DNA of 64,000 bases from Pseudomonas sp. M47T1 (GCF_000263855.1 NZ_AJWX01000001.1:357491-421490), one strand, 5' to 3'; shown: positions 1 to 7,686, counted from the first letter of the stretch. Translations and numbers: made by a program. Notes: generated by a model from the sequence alone, not told the origin.

Positions 1-554
1 ATGGCGTCTTTCGACACCCAGGCCACCAGGGCCAGGCCGCCGAAATAACGCAGGGTGGCAATGATGACGTTGGCGCTGTTGAGCCAGGCGTGAAGCTCCA
101 GGCCTTGCAGGCCGCTCTTGTACAAAGTGGCATACAGCCGGAACGCTACCAGCAGGCCCATCAGCGCCACGCAATGGGCCAGTGTTTGCGCTGGCAGGTG
201 CTGGGCGTTGAGCCATTGGCTGGCGATCCATGGGCTGGCCAGCCACACGCCCAGCACGCACAACAGCGCAAGGGGCAGGAAGATCAGTTCGAAGGAGCGC
301 AGTAGCCAGCCGGACAGGCGCTGGCTTTGCGGGCAACCTTGATGGTGGGCGATTTCACGCACCAGCGACGGCGACATGCCTACGTCCAGCAGTTGCAGCC
401 AAGCTTGCAGTACTGCGTAGAACCCGATCAGGCCATACACCTCGGCACCCAGGTGGCCGAGGTAGAACGGCATGATCAGGATGCCCACCAGCAACGCATA
501 GGCCTGGCCCAGGTAGCTGATGGTGGTGTTGTGCACCACCGATAGCTTCCTCAT
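1..554 (-). CDS. Polysaccharide (O-antigen type) flippase, N-terminal part; runs off the left edge
   Basis: The gene starts at 554 (MRKLSVVHNTTISYLGQAYA) and stays open to base 1, so only about 184 N-terminal residues are visible. They form several hydrophobic helices separated by short loops (for example residues near 17-35 and 95-125), in the pattern of MATE-like Wzx/RfbX polysaccharide transporters, which flip undecaprenyl-linked sugar units across the inner membrane. It lies 5 bases downstream of the aminotransferase on the same strand, so the two are co-transcribed. The early motif around SYLGQAYALLVGILIMPFYL fits the polysaccharide biosynthesis protein family. The family call comes from hydropathy and N-terminal motif only; the substrate cannot be read. 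It could also be a teichuronic or exopolysaccharide exporter of the same superfamily. Confidence 0.75.
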   Translation of the reverse strand, partial: MRKLSVVHNTTISYLGQAYALLVGILIMPFYLGHLGAEVYGLIGFYAVLQAWLQLLDVGMSPSLVREIAHHQGCPQSQRLSGWLLRSFELIFLPLALLCVLGVWLASPWIASQWLNAQHLPAQTLAHCVALMGLLVAFRLYATLYKSGLQGLELHAWLNSANVIIATLRYFGGLALVAWVSKDA

Positions 555-559
555 GGCCG

Positions 560-1675
560 TTATACCGCGTGGGCCAGCGAAACGTTGCAAGCCGGCGCCT
601 GCTCACGCTGACGCAACAGCGAGGTGATCACCTGGTCCTGCACGGCGCGTTCCAGCCCCGGGTAAATCGGCAGGCACAGAATGCGTTGGCTCAGGCCGCG
701 CGAATGGGGTTGTGCGGCCTGGGGCTGGAGGTAGTCCAGGGTGTCAAGCGACGGGTAGAAGTAGCGGCGCGGGTTGATGCCCTGTTCTTGCAGGGTGTCG
801 CGCACCGCCAGGGCTTCGGCCTGGTTCTGCAGGCCAACCGGGAAGTAGCTGTAGTTGATCTCGTCGCCGGCGTTCACACCTTGCAGGTCGAAGTGGCCGC
901 GCAGGTGCTGTTCGTAGTAATGGCCCATTTCGGCGCGCTGTTCCAGGATGTGCTCAATGTCGTCCAGCACACACAGGCCCATGGCCGAGGAGAACTCGTT
1001 GAGCTTGGCGTTGGTACCCAGCCCTTCCACGCGGTCGACGCCGGTGATGCCGAAGTTGCACAGCTTGCGGATCTCGCGTGCCAGGTCGTCATCCTGGGTG
1101 ACGATGGCGCCACCTTCGATGGTGTGGAACAGCTTGGTGGCGTGGAAGCTCAGGGTGCTGGCGTCGCCCCAGTTGTACACGGACTGGCCGGCGTGGCGCA
1201 CGCTGAAGGCATGGGCGCCGTCATAGACCACCTTGAGGTTGCGGCGCTTGGCGATGGCATCGATGCGCTCCACCGCGCAAGGGTTGCCGAACACATGGGT
1301 GGCGACGATGGCGCTGGTATCGGAGCCGATGCGTGATTCGATCTGGTCGGGGTCGATGTTCCAGGTGTGTGGGTCGATGTCGGCGAACACCGGACGGATG
1401 TTCTCCCACTGCAAGGTGCTGCTGGTGGCCACGAAGCTGAAGGGCGTGGTCACTGCGCTGCCGCTCAAACCCAGGGCGCGATAGGCCACTTGCAGGGCCA
1501 GGGTGCCGTTGTTGGTCAGGATCAGGTTGCGCACGCCCAGGTATTCTTTCAGGCGTTCTTCCAGCTCGCAGCAGAGCGGGCCGTGGTTGGTCATCCAGTG
1601 CGAGGCGTAGATCAGATCCACGTACGCCTTGAACTTGTCGATGTTGCCCAGATAAGACTTGGTCACGTTAATCAT
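560..1675 (-). CDS. DegT/DnrJ/EryC1/StrS-family PLP-dependent sugar aminotransferase
   Basis: This 371-residue protein is of normal length for a fold-type I aminotransferase that moves an amino group onto a nucleotide-linked keto-sugar (WecE, ArnB and FdtB relatives). The PLP lysine lies in the motif SFHATKLFHTIEGGA near residue 180. The upstream motif VVYDGAHAFSV supplies the cofactor-binding Asp, and TNNGTLALQVAYRAL near residue 55 is the usual phosphate-binding turn. It sits between a 2OG-oxygenase-like gene (44 bases upstream) and a flippase (5 bases downstream), which points to synthesis of an amino sugar for a surface glycan. Which sugar is made cannot be told from sequence alone. The start ATG at 1675 is preceded by a GGGAGA ribosome-binding sequence. 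Confidence 0.9.
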   Translation of the reverse strand: MINVTKSYLGNIDKFKAYVDLIYASHWMTNHGPLCCELEERLKEYLGVRNLILTNNGTLALQVAYRALGLSGSAVTTPFSFVATSSTLQWENIRPVFADIDPHTWNIDPDQIESRIGSDTSAIVATHVFGNPCAVERIDAIAKRRNLKVVYDGAHAFSVRHAGQSVYNWGDASTLSFHATKLFHTIEGGAIVTQDDDLAREIRKLCNFGITGVDRVEGLGTNAKLNEFSSAMGLCVLDDIEHILEQRAEMGHYYEQHLRGHFDLQGVNAGDEINYSYFPVGLQNQAEALAVRDTLQEQGINPRRYFYPSLDTLDYLQPQAAQPHSRGLSQRILCLPIYPGLERAVQDQVITSLLRQREQAPACNVSLAHAV

Positions 1676-1718
1676 GGGATTCTCCCGGCAAAGGCCACAG
1701 GGGCGTCAGGGCGTAGGT

Positions 1719-2489
1719 TCAGGACTGGGGGGCGTCGGTGCGTGCGACAACTTTTCGCGCCCGATGCTGGTTGAGTTTCAATATCAACCGGGTCACCAGG
1801 CTACCCGCGTGGGGGTCGCCGAAATGAAACAATGCAGTGGCGCGTCTAAACGCAGGGTCGCACGGCTGGTTGGCATGTAACGAGCGATAGCCCCAGAAGA
1901 AATAAACATTGCCGGGAACAATTCTTAGTGTCGTGGGTTTTAATAAACCCCGATCAATACAGGCAGTTATAAGCTTTCTGCAAAGTGCATTCTGGAATAG
2001 GAACTTTTCCAGGACGTTCATCACCACCCAGGCGCGAACCTTGCGCAGGTTGGGGAACAGGATCAGGTCGCCGCGCTGCTCGCCTTCCAGTGGGGTGAAG
2101 ATGGGGATGAGCATCGTCAGTAAGGTGGCGTCGTAGTGGAACGCGTTGGACTCCTTGCGCCCGCTTCCGCCCTGGACGCAGCGCAGCACCGGGAATATTT
2201 CGTCGCTGGCTGGCTGGCGGCCAGTGCCCTGGGCGTGCAGGCGCGCCAGCAACAGCTTGAAGTCGGGGGATTTTCCCAGCGTGGCCAAGGAACTGCCGGC
2301 CAGCGCCGCATAGCCGTGGTAGGCGAAGTACTGATTGTTATGACGGGCGGCTTGCTGATCGACGTAGGCGCGCAACTCGCTCAGCGCCTCTGTGCCCAGG
2401 GCATGTTCCAAGGTGGCGTAACCGTGCTGGTTCATGTCATCGGCCAGGCGTGCCGAGGTGGCTTCATCAATATGAATCAAGGGCGACAT
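1719..2489 (-). CDS. Putative 2-oxoglutarate/Fe(II) oxygenase-like protein (phytanoyl-CoA dioxygenase fold suspected)
   Basis: I do not recognise this 256-residue protein as a named family member. It has the ordered residues of a double-stranded beta-helix oxygenase: an H-x-D pair in NAFHYDATLL near residues 117-119, a later histidine in YRSLHANQPCDP near residue 210, and an arginine shortly after (FRRATALFHFGDPH) suited to binding 2-oxoglutarate. That pattern and the length resemble the PhyH-like family. It is the first gene after the promoter and ops-like leader and precedes the aminotransferase and flippase, so a role in modifying a surface glycan or its lipid carrier is plausible but only inferred. 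The N-terminal helix (HIDEATSARLADDMNQHGYATLE) matches the usual start of PhyH-like proteins. No signal peptide is seen. Confidence 0.55.
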   Translation of the reverse strand: MSPLIHIDEATSARLADDMNQHGYATLEHALGTEALSELRAYVDQQAARHNNQYFAYHGYAALAGSSLATLGKSPDFKLLLARLHAQGTGRQPASDEIFPVLRCVQGGSGRKESNAFHYDATLLTMLIPIFTPLEGEQRGDLILFPNLRKVRAWVVMNVLEKFLFQNALCRKLITACIDRGLLKPTTLRIVPGNVYFFWGYRSLHANQPCDPAFRRATALFHFGDPHAGSLVTRLILKLNQHRARKVVARTDAPQS

Positions 2490-2569
2490 GGCAACAGACT
2501 CGCTGCGTTTTTTATTGGGAGAGGTCGCGAATGCAGGACATCGACGTTGTTGTTTTTACTTTCGTTGGG

Positions 2570-2582
2570 CAAAGCTACCGCC
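2570..2582 (-). promoter_or_regulatory. ops-like element, promoter-distal copy
   Basis: On the minus strand this reads GGCGGTAGCTTTG. Its first nine bases match the ops core GGCGGTAG(C/T) that pauses RNA polymerase and recruits RfaH in long polysaccharide operons. It lies in the transcribed leader 81 bases before the first gene of the operon. An identical 13-mer occurs 56 bases further upstream. Function is inferred from sequence and position. Confidence 0.55.
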
Positions 2583-2625
2583 AGGTCCGACACTAGCGGA
2601 CCACACCGGAAAGTTTTGTTCTGGA

Positions 2626-2638
2626 CAAAGCTACCGCC
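2626..2638 (-). promoter_or_regulatory. ops-like element, promoter-proximal copy
   Basis: Identical 13-base copy (GGCGGTAGCTTTG on the minus strand) of the element at 2570-2582. Both copies sit between the consensus promoter at 2820-2848 and the first codon at 2489, as expected for ops elements. Two tandem copies with exactly the same flanking TTTG are unlikely to be chance in 654 bases. Confidence 0.55.
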
Positions 2639-2819
2639 CACTTGTGATAACAAGTTTGTTGCGCGCAGCGTTGTCAAAGCCCATACAAAGGCGCGGAAAA
2701 GTCGCGCCGTTAAAATTAAAATAAGTGCTGGCAGACGTTATCAGTTACTTCAGGATTTACGCATGACCGCATTCTTCGATACGGTGCGCCCCACAACTTT
2801 TTGGCGGCGGGTAGAGAGA

Positions 2820-2848
2820 TATATCGACTGTCTGCGTCAGGCTGTCAA
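2820..2848 (-). promoter_or_regulatory. Consensus sigma-70 promoter of the polysaccharide operon
   Basis: On the minus strand a perfect -35 TTGACA (2843-2848) and a -10 GATATA (2820-2825) are separated by 17 bases. Transcription would begin near 2813 and run through a leader of about 325 bases containing the two ops-like elements. The surrounding 2490-3143 is clearly more AT-rich than the flanking genes and contains no convincing gene. 2849-3143 holds only short hairpins (for example CAGCGCC-ctact-GGCGCTG near 3044-3062), one of which may end davA transcription. Confidence 0.65.
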
Positions 2849-3143
2849 TCGCTTTTGTCAAAAAAAGCGCCTGAACCCGATTTATGGTGGAGGACAAGCG
2901 TTAACATATTGATTTATAAAGATGTTGGAAAGTTGGCGCTGGCGTTTTGCTGGCGTTTTTGATGATTCATGGCCAAATGCCTGAATTTTGCCACGGTGCC
3001 GAGGCGCCACCCTTGTATTTGCTGGGGGCGCCGCCCTACGGGGGTTTCAGCGCCCTACTGGCGCTGCGGAAGGGACGAATATTTACCGACGTCAAAAAAA
3101 CGAAGGGCTGGCAGTGAGGGTTTGGTAAATGGCGGTAAATTGA

Positions 3144-3944
3144 CTACTGATCGGAAATCGGACGATACAGTTCGGGGCGGCGATCAAGGCGGTAATCGTT
3201 GCTTTTGCGCGCTTCAAGCAATGATTCTCGCGCCAGCACGCTGCTGATCAACGCCGGGCCGCCACCCGCCTGTACGCAACGCGTGCCGTCTGGACCGGCC
3301 ACGCTGCTCAATCCGCAGTAGTGCACATGCCCCTCGTTACCGCAGTAGTTGGCATACGCCACGAAGCACTGGTTTTCGAAGGCGCGGCTGCGCACTGTCA
3401 CGTCAGCGATAAACTCAAATGGCAGCATATTGGCGGTGGGCACCACAATCAGCTCTGCGCCGGCTAGAGCCAGTCTTCTGGCGTTTTCCGGGAATTCGAT
3501 GTCGTAGCAGATCAACAGGCCCACTTGCCAACCGTCCAGTTCCACTACCGGGAAGTGGTCGGCGCCAGGGCTGAACATGGCCCGGTCGAGTTCGCCGAAC
3601 AAGTGCGTCTTGCGGTAATTGAGGCGGCTGTTGCCTCGGGCATCGAACAACTGCGCGCTGTTGTAGACGCGGCCGTCGGCGGAGCGCTCGGGGTAGCCGT
3701 AGGCGATGGCCATGCCGTGAGCCTCGGCAATGCCGGCAATGACATGCGCCGACGGGCCATTGGCCGCTTCGGCCAAGCGCTGCACCGCCGGGGCGCCTAT
3801 GTTGTAGCCGGTGAGGAACATCTCTGGAAACACCAGCAGCTCAACGCCCTGGGTCTTGGCGAGGCGCACCTGGGCTTGCAGGCGCGCCAGGTTGTCGATG
3901 ACGTTCAGGGGCTGGGGCGGGCACTGGTAGAGCGCGATATGCAC
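3144..3944 (-). CDS. davA: 5-aminopentanamidase (delta-aminovaleramidase)
   Basis: This 266-residue nitrilase-superfamily amidase hydrolyses 5-aminopentanamide to 5-aminovalerate and ammonia, the second step of the lysine monooxygenase route. The catalytic triad is visible as Glu41 (LLVFPEMFLTGY), Lys112 (NYRKTHLFGE) and Cys146 (GLLICYDIEFPE). It lies 11 bases downstream of davB on the same strand, the known davBA order, which makes the specific assignment firm; by motif alone it would only be a carbon-nitrogen hydrolase. The protein is cytoplasmic with no signal peptide. It is probably co-transcribed with davB and controlled from the region at 5639-5780. Confidence 0.92.
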   Translation of the reverse strand: MHIALYQCPPQPLNVIDNLARLQAQVRLAKTQGVELLVFPEMFLTGYNIGAPAVQRLAEAANGPSAHVIAGIAEAHGMAIAYGYPERSADGRVYNSAQLFDARGNSRLNYRKTHLFGELDRAMFSPGADHFPVVELDGWQVGLLICYDIEFPENARRLALAGAELIVVPTANMLPFEFIADVTVRSRAFENQCFVAYANYCGNEGHVHYCGLSSVAGPDGTRCVQAGGGPALISSVLARESLLEARKSNDYRLDRRPELYRPISDQ

Positions 3945-3955
3945 GGGGGCGCTCC

Positions 3956-5638
3956 TTATTCGGCGAGGGCGATGGGGCCGATGTCGTTGAAGACATCGCC
4001 GGGGCCGGGGTTATCCGGATGGCAGCGGCCGCCAAAGTGTTTCATGATCCCCCACACTGCATTCAGCGACGTCTGCACCGCGCCTTCTACCCAGGCCGGG
4101 GTCCAGGACACGTCGTCGCCTGCAATGAAAATGCCGCGATGCTCGTCAGCCATGTCGTGCTGCATGAAGTGGGCGTACATACGCTGGTTGTAGCGATAGT
4201 GGCCGGGCAGGGCGCCCTTGAAGGCACCGAGGAAATGCGGGTCGGCCTCCCAGGACACGGTGATCGGGTCGCCAATGATGTGGCCGGCGATGTCTACGTC
4301 GGGGTAGATCTTCTTCAAGGCGTCCAGTGCCAGCTTCACGCGCTTTTCCACCGGGTGCGGCAGCATTTTCAGGGCATCGCTCATCCACGAATAGGACAGG
4401 CAGATCACCCCGGGCTTGTCATCGCCGTTGTCGAACAGGTAAGTGCCCCGGGTCAGCCGGTCTGTGAGGGTCATGCTCATCAGGTCGCGGCCGGTTTCTG
4501 GGTGCTTGTCCTTCCAGAACGGGCGGTCGACCATCACGAAGGTCTTGGACGATTGCATGTAGCGCGTGCGGTCCAGGGCCATCCACATCTTTTGTGAGAA
4601 CAGCGATTCCTCGCACTCGATCTGCGTGGTCAGCAGCCAGCTCTGGCAGGTAGCGAGCACGGCTGCGTAGTGGCGGGTGTCGCCCCAGTTGTCGGTGACC
4701 GCGAAGCGACCGTCGGCGGCGCGGGAGATTTTTTTCACCCCACCGCGCGGCGCGCCGTGGTGCAGTGAGCTCAGGCTGGTGCCCGCCGGCCAGTGCGCGC
4801 ATCGCTGCGGCGAATGGCGCCAGATGCCTTGAGGCACCTGCTCGACACCGCCCACCACCAGGTGCTGGTGGTCGTCGCAGTTGGTCATCACCACGCGGAA
4901 AATCTCCAGCATCGAATTGGGGAAGTCCGAGTCCCAGCCTCCGGTGCCGAAGCCCACCTGGCCGAACACTTCACGATGGTGGAAAGACAGTTTGGCGAAC
5001 GCCTTGGACGTGGCGACAAAATCGTAGAAAGTACGGTCGTCCCACAGCGGTACCAGCGTGTTCCACAGCGCCTTGAGGCGCGGTACGTCACGGTCGCGGA
5101 TGGCCTGTTGGATCTCGCTGAACCCCGAGCCTGCTTCCAGCGCGTCGGCCCAGGCATCGGCCACTTCCTGGAACAGCGCGGGCAGGTCGGCGATGGAGCG
5201 GGCGTAGTGGGTCTGGCCTTCCAGGTCGATGACGGTACTGCCGGATGCAGCGGTCAACGGGTTGGGAAATGGCTTGGTCTGCAGGCCCAATTTGTCCACG
5301 TAGTGGTAGAACGCCGTGGACGACACGGGAAAACGCATGCCGCCCAGCTCGGCAACAATGCCGTCGGTGCCCTCGAACGCCTGGGAACGCAAGCGGCCGC
5401 CCATTTTCGAAGCTTCGTAAAGCACCGGCTTGAGCCCCAGCTTCATCAACTCATAGGCCGCGACCAGGCCGGCGATACCGGCACCGACAATGGCCACCTC
5501 GGCCCCGTGGTTCTCCTCGGGAATCATGCCCAGGCCCGCCGGGTGCTCGATCCAGTCGTCGAAGGCGAACGGAAAGTCCGGGCCGAAAATGGTGATCGGC
5601 TTCTTGCCGTCGGCGGGGTGACGATTGTGCTGAGTCAT
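3956..5638 (-). CDS. davB: L-lysine 2-monooxygenase (FAD-dependent)
   Basis: This 560-residue flavoprotein of the amine-oxidase/tryptophan 2-monooxygenase family converts L-lysine and O2 into 5-aminopentanamide, CO2 and water. The Rossmann FAD motif GAGIAG is at residues 52-57, preceded by EVAIV and followed by YEASKMGGRLRS, the second FAD contact. A late FAD-binding segment appears as GIFIAGDDVSWTPAWVEGAVQTSLNAV near the C-terminus. Length matches P. putida DavB. It is followed at once by davA and preceded by an Lrp-type regulator on the same strand. The start ATG at 5638 is preceded on the minus strand by AGGACCGCC. Confidence 0.93.
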   Translation of the reverse strand: MTQHNRHPADGKKPITIFGPDFPFAFDDWIEHPAGLGMIPEENHGAEVAIVGAGIAGLVAAYELMKLGLKPVLYEASKMGGRLRSQAFEGTDGIVAELGGMRFPVSSTAFYHYVDKLGLQTKPFPNPLTAASGSTVIDLEGQTHYARSIADLPALFQEVADAWADALEAGSGFSEIQQAIRDRDVPRLKALWNTLVPLWDDRTFYDFVATSKAFAKLSFHHREVFGQVGFGTGGWDSDFPNSMLEIFRVVMTNCDDHQHLVVGGVEQVPQGIWRHSPQRCAHWPAGTSLSSLHHGAPRGGVKKISRAADGRFAVTDNWGDTRHYAAVLATCQSWLLTTQIECEESLFSQKMWMALDRTRYMQSSKTFVMVDRPFWKDKHPETGRDLMSMTLTDRLTRGTYLFDNGDDKPGVICLSYSWMSDALKMLPHPVEKRVKLALDALKKIYPDVDIAGHIIGDPITVSWEADPHFLGAFKGALPGHYRYNQRMYAHFMQHDMADEHRGIFIAGDDVSWTPAWVEGAVQTSLNAVWGIMKHFGGRCHPDNPGPGDVFNDIGPIALAE

Positions 5639-5780
5639 GGCGGTCCTTATGGGCGGCTACTGAGCGAATCTTCAGTATAGAAAAGGGATGCCAGCCATTT
5701 TAGGGAGGAGCCATGTCGTAATTAAGATGCAGAATGTTGTCGTAATGACCTAATTCGCTACAAAGTGACGAATATATAGG
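5639..5780 (-). promoter_or_regulatory. davBA control region with direct and inverted repeats
   Basis: This 142-base gap between the Lrp-type regulator and davB should hold the davBA promoter. On the plus strand TGTCGTAAT occurs twice as a direct repeat (5714-5722 and 5738-5746, 24 bases apart). An inverted repeat ATTCG-n11-CGAAT lies at 5752-5772. Phased repeats of this kind suit binding of an Lrp/AsnC octamer, but no binding consensus was tested. Confidence 0.45.
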
Positions 5781-6239
5781 TCAAAGTGCCTGCCCGCGAT
5801 CCACTTTGCTGCTGAGGATGATGGAGGTGGTGGTCTTTTCCACGCCCTCTACGCCGCCGATCTGGTCCAGTAGTTGATCCAATTGCTCTGGCGAGTCGGT
5901 ACGCAGCCAGGCCACGTAGTCGAACTCGCCGCTTACGGCGCACAGCTGCTGGACTTGGCCCATGGCGCTCAGCCGGCGGACCACTTCCTTGCCTGAACGA
6001 GGTTGCACGGTAATGCCCACGTAGGCTTGCAGGCCACCGTCCGCCAGGCGCTGGCCCAGGCGCACGCCATAACCGGTGATGACCTTGGCTTTTTCCAGGC
6101 GCGCCAGGCGCGAGGTTACCGTTGTGCGCGCGATGCCCAGCTGCCGAGCCAGCACGGCAACGCTCTCGCGGGCGTTGATTTGCAGGGCGGCGATCAGTTG
6201 GCGGTCGATTTCGTCGAGGGGCAGGGTACGGTCACTCAT
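5781..6239 (-). CDS. Lrp/AsnC-family transcriptional regulator
   Basis: This 152-residue protein has an N-terminal winged helix-turn-helix (LDEIDRQLIAALQINARESVAVLARQLGIARTTVTSRLARLEKAKVITGYG, residues about 7-57) and a C-terminal AsnC/RAM ligand domain (QAYVGITV through VEGVEKTTTSIIL). The reading frame is open further upstream, but the start at 6239 (MSDRTLPLDEID) is chosen because family members begin just before the LDEIDRQLI helix. It is encoded directly upstream of davBA on the same strand, so it is the natural candidate to sense lysine or a related metabolite and control that operon. The effector is inferred, not seen. A palindrome 135 bases upstream may be its own operator. Confidence 0.88.
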   Translation of the reverse strand: MSDRTLPLDEIDRQLIAALQINARESVAVLARQLGIARTTVTSRLARLEKAKVITGYGVRLGQRLADGGLQAYVGITVQPRSGKEVVRRLSAMGQVQQLCAVSGEFDYVAWLRTDSPEQLDQLLDQIGGVEGVEKTTTSIILSSKVDRGQAL

Positions 6240-6373
6240 GAACGGGGCTCGGTGGCGGCGGGGCATCCCCGGCGAGATTGATGTGGTCGCGGGTGCTGCG
6301 TCCGGAACCCGACCGTTGGTGAACCCACGCTCGCCCAGAATGGAGTGGGAGACATCGCAAGGTTCCTCGGGCG

Positions 6374-6398
6374 AGCCGATTAAGGCAGTTAATCGGCT
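6374..6398. promoter_or_regulatory. Perfect 9-bp inverted repeat upstream of the Lrp-type regulator
   Basis: AGCCGATTA and TAATCGGCT face each other across 7 bases. The site lies upstream of the regulator start and downstream of the cbtBA terminator, so it belongs to the regulator's promoter region. Size and symmetry fit a dimer operator, probably autoregulatory. No U-tract follows, so it is not a good terminator. Confidence 0.4.
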
Positions 6399-6466
6399 CA
6401 CTGTCCAGATCAGGCAATAACTGCGCAGCAGACGTCAGCATGTGTAGCCGCTGCCGCGCCAGGCAT

Positions 6467-6492
6467 AAAAAAACCGCGCCGTGGCGCGGTTT
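6467..6492 (-). terminator. Rho-independent terminator of cbtBA
   Basis: On the minus strand the GC-rich stem AACCGCGCC/GGCGCGGTT is closed by a very short loop and followed by seven T residues (plus-strand A run at 6467-6473). It lies 17 bases past the cbtA stop codon. Confidence 0.9.
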
Positions 6493-6509
6493 CTTCTCAG
6501 CGGGGCGAC

Positions 6510-7247
6510 TCAGGCGTGCGCGAAAGCGTGCCGAGGTTGCAGCAGGCGTTCGGCTACCGGGCCGAACACCAGGCCCAGGGTAGTCCACAGCACCAACTGG
6601 ATGCCCAGCGACGAGGTGCGGAATTTCCACAGCACGTCAGCCGAGAAGGTCTCGGGCACTTCGTTGATGGTGGGAAACAGCGAGGCCACCACGGCGACGA
6701 TCACAATGTACAGCGCCGCACCGCTGATCACGCCTGCCCATGGGCCGGCGTTGGCGATGATCTTGCGTGCGGCGTTGATGGCGATCACGGCGGCGACCAC
6801 TGAAACCAGCAGCATCATGAAGAACACTTTGGTGCGCAGGCCGATGGTGTCCGGGTTGCCCACCGACGGCGGGTTGGCCGGGTATTTGAGCTCCGGCACC
6901 ACGATCAGCACGAAGAAGGCAGCCAGCGCCAGCAGCGCCGACAGGCCACGCGGGCCGACCTTGCCGATACGGCCCAGGGAGTAGGCGAACACCAGGGCAA
7001 AGATACCGCCCAGAGAAACGCTGTACACCACCACGCCAGTCAGCAGGCCGAAGGTGCTTTGCACTTCGCGGCTCACCAGCTCGGGTTCTTCGGCATCACC
7101 GTGCATGTGCGCCATGCTTTCTTCGAACGCGATGGCTCGGTCAACCTGAGGCTCACCGAAAATCTTCGCGAAACCGAAAGCGAGGAGGCCGGCCAACAGG
7201 CCGACAAGCATACCCCTGACGAGTAAACGACCAGTCATTTGAAGCAC
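6510..7247 (-). CDS. cbtA: Cobalt transporter subunit CbtA
   Basis: This 245-residue inner-membrane protein has about five hydrophobic segments: an N-terminal helix (GMLVGLLAGLLAFGFAKIFG), pairs near residues 70-90 and 100-130, and two more near 140-180. It fits the CbtA family, a predicted cobalt uptake component found beside CbtB and under B12 riboswitch control. Residues 30-65 carry a polar loop with histidines (SMAHMHGDAEEPE). It follows cbtB by 10 bases, and the pair is preceded by a cobalamin riboswitch, which is strong contextual support. The transport role is a family prediction based mainly on genomic association. Confidence 0.88.
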   Translation of the reverse strand: MLQMTGRLLVRGMLVGLLAGLLAFGFAKIFGEPQVDRAIAFEESMAHMHGDAEEPELVSREVQSTFGLLTGVVVYSVSLGGIFALVFAYSLGRIGKVGPRGLSALLALAAFFVLIVVPELKYPANPPSVGNPDTIGLRTKVFFMMLLVSVVAAVIAINAARKIIANAGPWAGVISGAALYIVIVAVVASLFPTINEVPETFSADVLWKFRTSSLGIQLVLWTTLGLVFGPVAERLLQPRHAFAHA

Positions 7248-7257
7248 CTCGACTCAA

Positions 7258-7470
7258 TCAGTGGCAGGGGAAGCCCAGCAGGTGACGACCATCGTGCACA
7301 AACTCGTGAACGTACATGCCCTTGAACAGAGCAGTGGCGCCTTGCTCGGCACCGACGAAGTAAATCGCCAGCATCAGCAACAGGCCGCCAAAAATCGCCC
7401 AGGGCAAAATTTCGCCCAGGGGAATGGTCGGGATCGAGACATCGGTTTGCGAAGCAGCGCTATAGGCCAT
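7258..7470 (-). CDS. cbtB: Cobalt transporter subunit CbtB
   Basis: This 70-residue protein has a single transmembrane helix (LPWAIFGGLLLMLAIYFVGAEQG, residues about 23-45) and the typical metal-ligand-rich tail MYVHEFVHDGRHLLGFPCH. Histidines and a cysteine at the C-terminus are the hallmark of CbtB and could bind cobalt. It is the first gene of cbtBA. Its ribosome-binding sequence AGAGG (minus strand, 7476-7480) directly follows a small hairpin at 7481-7497 and the riboswitch, suggesting translational control. Confidence 0.9.
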   Translation of the reverse strand: MAYSAASQTDVSIPTIPLGEILPWAIFGGLLLMLAIYFVGAEQGATALFKGMYVHEFVHDGRHLLGFPCH

Positions 7471-7507
7471 GATTACCTCTGGGGATTACGCGTCCCCGCT
7501 ACGGTGG

Positions 7508-7600
7508 AAAGGTCGGGAAAATGTCTGGCTTACGGCGTGGAGCCGACTACAGTGGCGCGACCGCGTCGGTGTTTGACCGACTTATCTTCCCGAAACAACT
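7508..7600 (-). promoter_or_regulatory. Cobalamin (B12) riboswitch upstream of cbtBA
   Basis: Reading the minus strand from 7597, the leader shows GGGAAG, a GTCGGT-caaac-ACCGAC stem-loop, the B12-box core CGCCACTGTAG (7547-7557), a second stem GTCGGC/GCCGTA, and AAGCCAGACA before a closing TTTCCC. These are the conserved blocks of the cobalamin riboswitch in the right order and spacing. Downstream, hairpin GGGGA-n7-TCCCC (7481-7497) abuts the cbtB ribosome-binding site and may act as the expression platform. B12 control of cbtBA is known for this transporter family. Confidence 0.85.
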
Positions 7601-7686
7601 TGATACGGCCTGGCAAGTGTAACTGCTCGCAGATTATTTGGAGAAACTATCTCCAGTTGCAGCGAGCGGTAGCAAGGTTCAGGCAC

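Noticed and set aside
2763..2912. Possible 49-residue small protein on the plus strand with an AGGA site
   Set aside because: It overlaps the consensus minus-strand promoter at 2820-2848, has no recognisable motif, and its stop-free stretch is short.
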